Shown: in pieces, positions 52,008 through 59,516 of the stretch
Numbering within the stretch: the stretch's first letter is position 1
Layout: each line of letters starts with the position of its first letter
Source: Lentzea albidocapillata
GTDB lineage: Bacteria; Actinomycetota; Actinomycetes; Mycobacteriales; Pseudonocardiaceae
Length of the DNA stretch: 64,000 bases
Direction: 5' to 3'
Assembly (NCBI RefSeq): GCF_000719115.1
Contig: NZ_JOEA01000015.1
Location: forward strand, 109,586-173,585
Program-made: the position numbers and the translations under genes
Notes under the pieces: model-generated
Databases searched by the model: none
Seen by the model: the letters and a program-made list of their open reading frames with translations, nothing else
What the model was told of the DNA's origin: nothing

Positions 52008-52535
52008 TCAGAGGCGGCGGAGCCCCGCCAGCACCCGTTCCAGCAGCATTCCGTCCGGCCTGTCGCCGCCGTAGGACGACGCAGTCCGGTGCACGTCGAT
52101 CAGCCCGTGCCCGGCCATGTCGCCGAGCAACACCTTCGTGACGCCGAGCGGCAGCCCGCGCAGGGCGGCGACCTCCGCCACCGAACGGGGCTGCGTGCAC
52201 AGGGCCAGCACGTCCTGGTGCTCCGGGCGCACGGCCGTGGACGAGAACTCGTTGACCGAGACCAGGGTCTCGATCTCCAGATGCACGTCGGACGTGGTGC
52301 GCCCGCCGGTCCACGCGTAGGCACGCACGATCGACGACGACGATTCGATGCCCGTCTCGACCGACGGCAGCGGCGGGACCGGCTCGAACGGCAGCGTCGC
52401 GTACGGGTCCGGCTCCCGGATGGGTTCCGCGGAACGCTCGGGCTTCTTCTTGCCCCGCTTGCGGATCCGTTCGCTGTCGAAGCTGAAACCGCTGATCAGA
52501 TCGCCGAAGTTGACCTGTTCGTCGGGCTCTCTCAT
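52008..52535 (-). CDS. DUF742 protein (conservon CvnC-like)
   Basis: 175-residue protein. The N-terminal half is polar and charged (RKRGKKKPERSAEPIREPDP), and the C-terminal half is the DUF742 winged-helix-like domain (SSSSIVRAYAWTGGRTTSDV, LCTQPRSVAEVAALRGLPLG). In conservons this component works with the roadblock protein and a CvnD GTPase to relay a signal from the membrane kinase. The ATG at 52535 overlaps the roadblock gene stop by 4 bases. Lacking any following GTPase gene here. Confidence 0.9.
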   Translation of the reverse strand: MREPDEQVNFGDLISGFSFDSERIRKRGKKKPERSAEPIREPDPYATLPFEPVPPLPSVETGIESSSSIVRAYAWTGGRTTSDVHLEIETLVSVNEFSSTAVRPEHQDVLALCTQPRSVAEVAALRGLPLGVTKVLLGDMAGHGLIDVHRTASSYGGDRPDGMLLERVLAGLRRL

Positions 52536-52930
52536 GCGAGCTCGGCCCGCAGTTCGGGCGTGAGCAGCTGGCCCACCTGCCGCACGACGACGGTCATCTC
52601 GTAGGCGATCTGCGCGACGTCGGCCGACGACGACGCCAGCACGGCGAGGACGGAGCCGTCGCTGATCGAGGACAGCAGCATCACGCCTCTGTCCATCTGC
52701 ACGACCGTGCGGACCACCGACTCGCCGGCGAAGCACTTCGACGCCGAGTCGGCGAGGGAGACCACTCCGGCCACGATCGCCGCGAACTGCGGTGCGACGT
52801 GCTCCGGCAGCTTCGAGGACGAGATCAACACCAGGCCGTCCGCGGAGATCACCACGGCGTGCTCGATGCCGGGGGTGCGTTCGGCGAAGTTGGTGACCAG
52901 CCAGCCGAACTGGTCCACCTGCGTGCTCAT
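52532..52930 (-). CDS. Roadblock/LC7-domain protein (conservon CvnB-like)
   Basis: 132-residue protein of the Roadblock/LC7 fold, related to GTPase-activating proteins of the MglB type. FGWLVTNFAERTPGIEHAVV, ISADGLVLISSSKLPEHVAP and MDRGVMLLSSISDGSVLAVL are typical. It is coupled by 4-base overlaps to the kinase upstream and the DUF742 gene downstream. The ATG at 52930 follows AGGAGAG. Confidence 0.92.
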   Translation of the reverse strand: MSTQVDQFGWLVTNFAERTPGIEHAVVISADGLVLISSSKLPEHVAPQFAAIVAGVVSLADSASKCFAGESVVRTVVQMDRGVMLLSSISDGSVLAVLASSSADVAQIAYEMTVVVRQVGQLLTPELRAELA

Positions 52931-55023
52931 CGACTCTCCTGGTTTTCGGGAAGGCCGCGTTGCACACCCCGCTGGAACGCGTCGAGGAAGCCTCGGGCCG
53001 ATTCCGGCGTCTGGCGTGCGGGTGCGGCGGGAGGCGGCGGTACGGCGGCCGGCCTCGTCTGCTGGAACCACGAAGCTTGCCGTCGTTCGATCGTCTCCCC
53101 TCGGAAAGACTCCCAGGACTCCTGTCGTCGTGGTGCCAGTTCGGCCGGAACCAACACGATCGCGCGAGTCCCGGCACCTTGTCGTGCGTCCAGACGTACC
53201 ACGATCTGGTGGCGTGCGGCGAGCCTGCCCACCACGAAGAGTCCCATTTCGCGGAAGACCTGCACGTCCATCCCCTCACCCGCGGCCGCGAGCCGCTGGT
53301 TCACGCCCTCGAGCGCCTCGGGGTCGATGCCGATGCCGTGGTCGACCACGTCGATCTGCACGATGTCGCCCGCCTCGATCGACGCGGTGATCGAGACCTG
53401 GGTGTGCGGCGGCGAGAACGTCGTCGCGTTGTCGAGGAGTTCGGCGAGCAGGCGGACCAGGTCGCTCGCCACGTAACCGACGACCTCGGCGTTGGGTGCC
53501 GTGTGCACCATGACCCGCTGGTACTGCTCGATCTCCGCGGCCGCCGCGCGCAGCACGTCGGTGAGCGGGATCGGCTTGTGGAACCGCCGGGCCACGTCGC
53601 CGCCGGAGAGCACCATCAGGTTCTCGTTGTTGCGGCGCATGCGGGTGGCGAGGTGGTCGAGCTTGAAGAGGTTCGCGAGCTGATCCGGGTCCTCCTCGTA
53701 CTTCTCCAGCTCCTCCATCAGCTTGAGCTGGCGTTCGACGAGGCTCTGGCTGCGCCGCGAGAGGTTCACGAAGATGTTGCGCATGTTCGCGCGCATGCCC
53801 GCCTGCTCGATGACCGACTTCACGGCCTGCTGGTGCACCGCGTCGAACGCGCGCGCCACCTGGCCGAACTCCTCGGTCGTGTGCACCGGCACGGGCTCGA
53901 TCTCGGTGCTGCCGCGTCCGGTCGCGACCATTTCGGGAAGTTTGTCCCAGGCCACGTCAAGCGCGGAGCGGCGCAGCGCGTTCAGCGAACGCAGCAGGTA
54001 GCGGCCGACGACGAACCCGATGGTGGCGGCCAGGATCAGGCTGGCGAACAGGACCGCGGACGCCGTACCGGCGGCGTCGCTGGACTCGTCGCGCAGGCGG
54101 TCGGCGGTGGCGCGCAGGTCGTCCTGCAACCCCGTGACCACGCTGCCCATCGACGTCGCGACGGCGTCCGTCGCCCTGCTCCAGTCCGCCGCCGCGATCG
54201 GCAGCGCCTTGGCGGGCTTGCCGGCGTTGGTGCCGTTGCCCGTGCTGGGCGCGTCCGAGGTCGGGTGCAGCACCGCGGCGGCCAGCATCGTGCGCTGGGC
54301 CTCGATGTCCGGGCCGTTGAAGTCCTTGCCGTAGGTCCTCATCTGGTCCGGGGTCGCGAGCGCGGCGAACTCGCCCGCGATGTAGCCGAGCTTGACGTTC
54401 GACTCGACCAGCGCCCGCACCTCCGCGTTGGTCAGCTGACCGCGGGTGAGCCCGGACAGCACGACCGCCTGCTGGTACAGGACCTGGTCCCGCACGTGCA
54501 CGACGTGGTGCAGGCCCATCGCGGTGCGCAGGAGCGCGGCGTCGCCGAACTCGCTCGCGATGACCTCGTCCACGTCCAGCAACGAGTCGGTGAGCTCGGT
54601 GTAGGTCCTGATCACGGCCGGCACGTCGTCGCCGGCCCGCTCGCGCAACGCGGGCAGGTCGCCGATGCGGCCCTGCACGTCGTTCATGCGAGCGGTCACG
54701 ACCTCGCCGAGCGAGGTCTTCGCGATCTTGTCGCGCAACGCCGCGCGGGCGTCGTCGGTGCGCCTGACCTGGTCGGCCAGGAGCTGTGGGCCGACGCCCT
54801 CGGCGACGATCCGCCGTTCCGCCTGCACACCGTCGATCACGGGGATCAGGGCGGCACGGACCTTCACCAGTCGCTGCAGCGCCGCATAGGTCTCGGCACG
54901 GTCGATCTGGGAGTTGATCTGCAACACGCCGGAGCCCACCGCGATGGTGACCGGAACGATCAACACCGCGGCGAGCTTCACCGGCAGGCGCCAGTTGCGC
55001 CAGTTGACGAGCGCGTTGAACAT
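52927..55023 (-). CDS. Conservon sensor histidine kinase with NIT-type sensor (CvnA-like)
   Basis: 698-residue membrane kinase. One helix near the N-terminus (LPVKLAAVLIVPVTIAVGSG) and another at about 340 (AGTASAVLFASLILAATIGF) bracket a large extracytoplasmic domain of about 280 residues resembling nitrate/nitrite-sensing NIT domains. HAMP-like and dimerisation segments and HATPase_c follow (LLAELLDNATTFSPPHTQVS, VVDHGIGIDPEAL, GMDVQVFREMGLFVVGRLAA). A C-terminal proline-rich tail ends the protein. The phospho-acceptor His is not obvious, as in other Cvn kinases. The ATG overlaps the small membrane gene upstream (TGATG). Confidence 0.9.
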   Translation of the reverse strand: MFNALVNWRNWRLPVKLAAVLIVPVTIAVGSGVLQINSQIDRAETYAALQRLVKVRAALIPVIDGVQAERRIVAEGVGPQLLADQVRRTDDARAALRDKIAKTSLGEVVTARMNDVQGRIGDLPALRERAGDDVPAVIRTYTELTDSLLDVDEVIASEFGDAALLRTAMGLHHVVHVRDQVLYQQAVVLSGLTRGQLTNAEVRALVESNVKLGYIAGEFAALATPDQMRTYGKDFNGPDIEAQRTMLAAAVLHPTSDAPSTGNGTNAGKPAKALPIAAADWSRATDAVATSMGSVVTGLQDDLRATADRLRDESSDAAGTASAVLFASLILAATIGFVVGRYLLRSLNALRRSALDVAWDKLPEMVATGRGSTEIEPVPVHTTEEFGQVARAFDAVHQQAVKSVIEQAGMRANMRNIFVNLSRRSQSLVERQLKLMEELEKYEEDPDQLANLFKLDHLATRMRRNNENLMVLSGGDVARRFHKPIPLTDVLRAAAAEIEQYQRVMVHTAPNAEVVGYVASDLVRLLAELLDNATTFSPPHTQVSITASIEAGDIVQIDVVDHGIGIDPEALEGVNQRLAAAGEGMDVQVFREMGLFVVGRLAARHQIVVRLDARQGAGTRAIVLVPAELAPRRQESWESFRGETIERRQASWFQQTRPAAVPPPPAAPARQTPESARGFLDAFQRGVQRGLPENQESR

Positions 55024-55148
55024 CAGACGAAGAGCTTGGCCGCGTTCAGGAAAAGCCGGTACAGGCCGTAGGCGAGCGGCAGGCCCACCCACAGCCACGC
55101 ACCGACCAGCAGCAACGTGCTTGATCGGCTTTCCTGGAGTGAGCTCAC
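55023..55148 (-). CDS. Small membrane partner of the MFS transporter (41 aa)
   Basis: A single-helix peptide starting VSSLQESRSSTLLLVGAWLW and ending GLYRLFLNAAKLFV. Tiny proteins of this kind are found beside OxlT-like transporters and are annotated as MFS small subunits; a direct role in transport is not established to my knowledge. The GTG at 55148 overlaps the MFS stop (GTGA), and its own stop overlaps the kinase start (TGATG). It therefore links the transporter and the conservon in one coupled message. Confidence 0.7.
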   Translation of the reverse strand: MSSLQESRSSTLLLVGAWLWVGLPLAYGLYRLFLNAAKLFV

Positions 55149-56581
55149 TTCTTCACCACGCCTTCCGCGTCCTGCTTCTCGGCGGCATCGGCCGCTTCGG
55201 CCTCGTTCCACTTGGCGACCGTGGCCTCGTCCCCCGCCCTGGGTTTGCCGGTCTCCCCGGCTGCCTCGGGCTCGTGGAACTTCGGGTCGACCGGGCGGAT
55301 CAACTCGTTCGCGACGAAACCGACGACCAGCAGCGCGATCATGATGTAGAACGACGTCGCGTACAAGTCAGGGCCGACGTGCCCGGCCTTCTTGCCCGCG
55401 TCCGCGATGGCGTTGACGATCAGCGGCCCGAGCACGCCTGCCACCGACCACGCGGTGAGCAGGCGACCGTGGATCGCGCCGACCTGGTAGGTGCCGAAAA
55501 GGTCGCGCAGGTACGCCGGGACGGTCGCGAAGCCCGCGCCGTAGAACGACAGGATCACCATCGCCGCGATCACGAACAGCGGGGTGCTGGTCGAGCCTGC
55601 AGTCAGCAGCAGCAGGTAGAGCAGCGCGCCGACACCGAGGTAGAGGCGGTAGATGTTCTTGCGGCCCACGATGTCCGAAGTGGACGACCAGACGAACCGG
55701 CCCGCCATGTTCGCGGCGGACAGCAGTGCCACGAAACCGGTCGCCGCGGTGGCGGCCACGGGCGTCGAGGACTCCTTGAAGAAGTCGACCAGCATCGGCG
55801 CGGCCTTCTCCAGGATGCCGATGCCCGCGGTGACGTTGAAGCACAGCACGACCCACAGCAGCCAGAACTGCGGCGTCTTGATCGCGTTGTTCGCGGAGAC
55901 GTTGAAGGCGACGTTGGCCTTCGGCCTGTCCTTGAGCAGCGCCGCCTTCTCGGCCGTGAACTCCTTGGAGGGCAGGCGGATCAGCAGCACACCGACGCTC
56001 ATGAAGACCGCGTAGGCGATGCCGTGCACGAGGAAGGCCTTGCCGATGCCCGACGTGGTGGCGCCGAACGCCGTCAGCATCGAGGTCGACCACGGTGACG
56101 CGATCAGCGCGCCGCCGCCGAAGCCCATGATCGCGATGCCGGTCGCCATGCCCGGCCGGTCGGGGAACCACTTGATCAGCGTCGAGACCGGCGAGATGTA
56201 GCCGATGCCGAGACCGATGCCGCCGACGAGGCCGTAGCCGAGGACGACGACCCAGTACTGACCGGCCCACACGCCGGCCGCCGAGATCAGCAGGCCGGAA
56301 CAGAAGGCGATCAGGGACATCAGCATGGCCCAGCGCGGGCCCCTGCGCTCCACCGTCGTACCGAGCACGGCGGCGGAGAGCCCGAGCATCACGATGCCGA
56401 GCTGGAACGGCAGTGCGGACTGCGTTCCGGTGATGCCGAGAGATTTCTCCAGCGGCGTCTTGAAGACGCTCCAGGCGTAGGCCTGGCCAATGGAGAGATG
56501 AATCGCCAGAGCTGCGGGCGGAACGAGCCAGCGGTTCCATCCGGGAGGCGCGACTTGACGTTCGCGCGCTAAGAACCCCAC
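55145..56581 (-). CDS. MFS transporter, oxalate/formate antiporter type
   Basis: 478-residue carrier of the OxlT family with 12 predicted helices. IHLSIGQAYAWSVFKTPLEK is the characteristic first helix. LGYGLVGGIGLGIGYISPVS, KWFPDRPGMATGIAIMGFGG and FATVPAYLRDLFGTYQVGAI are conserved loops. It has a charged C-terminal tail. Monocarboxylate or dicarboxylate exchange is likely. The GTG at 56581 is preferred for its GGGGAT site over another GTG at 56599. Codon 4 is TTA (56570-56572), rare in such genomes and translated by the bldA tRNA in Streptomyces relatives. Confidence 0.88.
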   Translation of the reverse strand: MGFLARERQVAPPGWNRWLVPPAALAIHLSIGQAYAWSVFKTPLEKSLGITGTQSALPFQLGIVMLGLSAAVLGTTVERRGPRWAMLMSLIAFCSGLLISAAGVWAGQYWVVVLGYGLVGGIGLGIGYISPVSTLIKWFPDRPGMATGIAIMGFGGGALIASPWSTSMLTAFGATTSGIGKAFLVHGIAYAVFMSVGVLLIRLPSKEFTAEKAALLKDRPKANVAFNVSANNAIKTPQFWLLWVVLCFNVTAGIGILEKAAPMLVDFFKESSTPVAATAATGFVALLSAANMAGRFVWSSTSDIVGRKNIYRLYLGVGALLYLLLLTAGSTSTPLFVIAAMVILSFYGAGFATVPAYLRDLFGTYQVGAIHGRLLTAWSVAGVLGPLIVNAIADAGKKAGHVGPDLYATSFYIMIALLVVGFVANELIRPVDPKFHEPEAAGETGKPRAGDEATVAKWNEAEAADAAEKQDAEGVVKK

Positions 56582-56670
56582 TTTATCCCCAACCGTCACC
56601 AATAACGCGGACCGATCGATCCTAGGCCAGCTGCACACGTGCGACAACGGTCTTGACCAAGGCTTCAGGT

Positions 56671-56725
56671 GTTGCACCTCTTGCAACTCCGACCGTCCAC
56701 TTGATACAAAACCTGGTTCGAACCA
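56671..56725. promoter_or_regulatory. Two palindromes between MFS and DUF485 genes
   Basis: GTTGCA-CCTCT-TGCAAC (56671-56687) and the perfect TGGTTCGAACCA (56714-56725) lie in the 286-base divergent gap between the carboxylate-type MFS gene and the acetate-uptake operon. Both are candidate operators. The first shares its TTGCA half-site with the palindrome on the GntR promoter at 7701-7710. Confidence 0.45.
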
Positions 56726-56811
56726 TTTGAGACGAATGGAGCACCGGCTTTCAGTCCGGCCGGTGTTCGGCATTGGTCCGGTTTCGTCCGTTTCCGGCGG
56801 TATCCGTCACG

Positions 56812-56839
56812 TTGACTGCACACGTGAGAGCGCTACAGT
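56812..56839 (+). promoter_or_regulatory. Promoter of the DUF485-actP operon
   Basis: TTGACT (56812-56817), a 16-base spacer and TACAGT (56834-56839) form a good sigma-70-type promoter. The leader is about 22 bases, followed by GAGGGGCAGGGG and the ATG at 56868. Confidence 0.65.
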
Positions 56840-56867
56840 GGGCGCCGCACACGAGGGGCAGGGGTAC

Positions 56868-57284
56868 ATGACCAAGGCGATGAGGTCGCCTGGCGAAGCA
56901 CAGCACGAGTACCGGGAAAGCCGGGGTTTCGCGTCGTTCGACGACCCGGATACTTTGTCGTACGTCGATTCCGACGGCACCCCGAAGTTCGAGCTGATTC
57001 GGCAGACCGACGAATTCCGCACTCTGCGCCGCCGGCTCACGACGTTCATCTTCCCGATGACCGCGCTTTTCCTCTCGTCCTACCTCACCTTCGTACTGCT
57101 GTCCGCGTACGCGAAAGACTTCGTCAGCACCAAGGTGATCGGCGTGATCAACCTCGGCATCCTGCTGGGCCTCGGACAGTTTGTGACTTCGATCATCATC
57201 ACGCTCGGTTATGCCCGTTACGCAAAGCGACGGCTGGACCCGCAGCGGAAATTGCTCGCCGAGAAGACAGGCGTCGAGGAGTAA
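56868..57284 (+). CDS. DUF485 membrane protein of the acetate-uptake operon
   Basis: 138-residue protein. A soluble N-terminus of about 55 residues is followed by two helices in the DUF485 pattern (FRTLRRRLTTFIFPMTALFL, SSYLTFVLLSAYAKDF, IIITLGYARYAKRRLDP). DUF485 genes (yjcH type) almost always precede actP and are presumed to be partners of the permease. It ends 3 bases before the actP start. Confidence 0.9.
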   Translation: MTKAMRSPGEAQHEYRESRGFASFDDPDTLSYVDSDGTPKFELIRQTDEFRTLRRRLTTFIFPMTALFLSSYLTFVLLSAYAKDFVSTKVIGVINLGILLGLGQFVTSIIITLGYARYAKRRLDPQRKLLAEKTGVEE

Positions 57285-57287
57285 GTC

Positions 57288-58868
57288 ATGCCCACCACCG
57301 GCAACCCGGTGCTGAACCTCAGCGTCTTCGCGGTGTTCGTCCTGATCACCCTTTACATCGTCTACCGCGCGAGCAGCCGCAACGTGACGGCGTCGGACTA
57401 CTACGCCGCCGGCAGCTCGTTCACCGGCGCCCAGAACGGCGTGGCGCTGTCCGGTGACTTCCTGTCCGCCGCGTCGTTCCTCGGCATCTCCGGCGGCATC
57501 GCGGCACACGGCTACGACGGGTTCCTCTACTCCGTCGGCTGGGTCGTCGCGTGGCTGGTCGGCCTGCTGCTGATCGCGGAGGGCCTGCGCAACACCGGCC
57601 GCTTCACCGTCGGCGACGTGCTGGCGTTCCGGATGAAGCAGCGCCCGGTCCGCGCGGCCGCGGCGAACGCGACGCTGGTGATCTCGTTCTTCTACATGAT
57701 CGCGCAGATGGCGGGCGCCGGCGGCCTGATCGCGTTGCTGCTCAACGTGACCTCGAAGTGGGGCCAGGCGATCCTGATCGCGCTGGTCGGCATGGTGATG
57801 GTGCTCTACGTGCTGATCGGCGGCATGAAGGGCACGACCTGGGTGCAGATCATCAAGGCCGTCCTGCTGCTGCTCTGCGTGACGCTGATGAGCGTCTTCC
57901 TGCTGGGCAAGTTCGGGTTCAGCCTGTCGGCGATCATGCAGCAGGCCACCGAGAACAACCAGCTCGGCGAGGCGGTGCTGGATCCGGGCGCGAAGTACGG
58001 CTTCAGCGCGATGTCCAAACTGGACTTCGTCTCGCTGGCGCTGTCACTGGTGCTCGGCATCGCGTCGCTGCCGCACGTGCTGATGCGCTTCTACACCGTG
58101 CCGAACGCCGCCGAGGCCCGTCGTTCGGTCGTGTGGGCGACCTGGACGATGGTCATCTTCTACCTGTGCACGCTGGTGATCGGCTTCGGCGCGATGGCCC
58201 TGGTCGGCACCGACAAGATCGCCGCGGCACCGGGTGGCGAGAACTCCGCCGCGCCCCTGCTCGCGTTCGAGATCGGTGGCGAGGTGCTGCTCGGTCTCGT
58301 GTCCGCCGTCGCCTTCGCCACGATCCTCGCGGTCGTCGCCGGTCTGACGCTGGCGGCCTCCGCCTCGTTCGCGCACGACGTCTACGCGAACGTGATCAAG
58401 CGCGGCAACGCCGAACCCCGCAGGGAGATCCGGGTCGCACGGCTGACGGCCGTGGTGGTCGGAATCCTGTCGATCATCGGCGGCATCGCGGCGAACGGGC
58501 AGAACGTCGCGTTCCTCGTGTCGCTGGCGCTGGCGCTGGCCGCCTCGGCGAACCTGTCGACGATCCTCTACACGATCTTCTGGCGGCGCTTCAACACGAC
58601 CGGCACGCTGTGGAGCATCTACGGCGGCCTGGGCTCGTGCCTGGTGCTGATCATCTTCTCGCCGGTGATGTCGGGCGTGAAGACGTCGATCTTCCCGGAC
58701 GTGGACTTCGCGTGGTTCCCGCTCGGCAACCCCGGCCTGGTGTCGATCCCGTTCTCGTTCCTGTGCGGGTTCCTCGCCACGATCTTCTCCAAGCGCGAGC
58801 CGGAGATGGCCGCCAAGGCGGCGGAGATGGAAGTCCGGGCGATCTCGGGCATCGGCGCCCGCACCTGA
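57288..58868 (+). CDS. actP: Cation/acetate symporter, solute:sodium symporter family
   Basis: 526-residue permease with about 13 helices. Family signatures include SDYYAAGSSFTGAQNGVALS, GDFLSAASFLGISGGIA, YMIAQMAGAGGLIALLLNV and ATILAVVAGLTLAASASFAH. With the DUF485 partner it most likely takes up acetate or a related short carboxylate. The gene converges directly on a response regulator gene with no gap; that two-component system might regulate uptake, as crotonate/acetate systems do elsewhere, but this is inference. Confidence 0.92.
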   Translation: MPTTGNPVLNLSVFAVFVLITLYIVYRASSRNVTASDYYAAGSSFTGAQNGVALSGDFLSAASFLGISGGIAAHGYDGFLYSVGWVVAWLVGLLLIAEGLRNTGRFTVGDVLAFRMKQRPVRAAAANATLVISFFYMIAQMAGAGGLIALLLNVTSKWGQAILIALVGMVMVLYVLIGGMKGTTWVQIIKAVLLLLCVTLMSVFLLGKFGFSLSAIMQQATENNQLGEAVLDPGAKYGFSAMSKLDFVSLALSLVLGIASLPHVLMRFYTVPNAAEARRSVVWATWTMVIFYLCTLVIGFGAMALVGTDKIAAAPGGENSAAPLLAFEIGGEVLLGLVSAVAFATILAVVAGLTLAASASFAHDVYANVIKRGNAEPRREIRVARLTAVVVGILSIIGGIAANGQNVAFLVSLALALAASANLSTILYTIFWRRFNTTGTLWSIYGGLGSCLVLIIFSPVMSGVKTSIFPDVDFAWFPLGNPGLVSIPFSFLCGFLATIFSKREPEMAAKAAEMEVRAISGIGART

Positions 58869-59516
58869 TCAACCAGGGATGATCCCGGACTCGTGGGCGA
58901 TGATCGCGGCCTGCACGCGGTTGCGGACCCCTAGCTGGCGGAAGATCGTGCTGACGTAGACCTTCACGGTGCCCTCGACGACGTGGATGCGCGCGGCGAT
59001 CTCGGCGTTGGACAGGCCGGCGCCGACCAGGCCGAGCACCTCGCGCTCCCGTGCGGTCAGGACCTCGATCCGTTGCGTCGCAAGGGGTCGCGGGTGCGCG
59101 CGGGAGAGCTGGTCCACGACTCGCTTCGCCACCATCGGGGACAGGAACGCGCCGCCGTTCGCGACGGCGCGGACCCCGGAGATGATCTCCTGCGGGTCGC
59201 CGGTCTTCAGCACGAACCCGGCCGCGCCCTCCCCCAGCGCCCGGCTGATGTACGCGTCGTCCGCGAACGTGGTCAGTACCAGCGTCTTCGTACCGGGGTG
59301 GCACTCGCGGATCACCTTGGCCGCGTCCAGTCCGTCGAACACGGGCATGCGGATGTCGAGCACGGCCACGTCGGGACGGTGCCGGGCGACGAGGTCGATC
59401 GCCGCGCTGCCGTTCTCCGCCTCGGCGACCACCTCGATGTCCCCGGCGGTGCCGAGGACGGCCCTCACGCCGAACCTGACCACCGGCTCGTCGTCCGCGA
59501 GCACGACCCTGATCAA
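58869..59516 (-). CDS. LuxR/NarL-family response regulator
   Basis: 215-residue regulator. The receiver has ADDE, phospho-acceptor Asp54 in VAVLDIRMP, TTFADD and the Lys in GFVLKTGD. The LuxR domain is LTAREREVLGLVGAGLSNAE, then IAARIHVVEGTVKVYVSTIF. The TTG at 59516 is chosen because AGGAGGAG lies five bases upstream and it overlaps the kinase stop (TTGA); an in-frame GTG at 59537 would give seven extra residues. It ends exactly against the actP stop on the other strand. Confidence 0.9.
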   Translation of the reverse strand: MIRVVLADDEPVVRFGVRAVLGTAGDIEVVAEAENGSAAIDLVARHRPDVAVLDIRMPVFDGLDAAKVIRECHPGTKTLVLTTFADDAYISRALGEGAAGFVLKTGDPQEIISGVRAVANGGAFLSPMVAKRVVDQLSRAHPRPLATQRIEVLTAREREVLGLVGAGLSNAEIAARIHVVEGTVKVYVSTIFRQLGVRNRVQAAIIAHESGIIPG

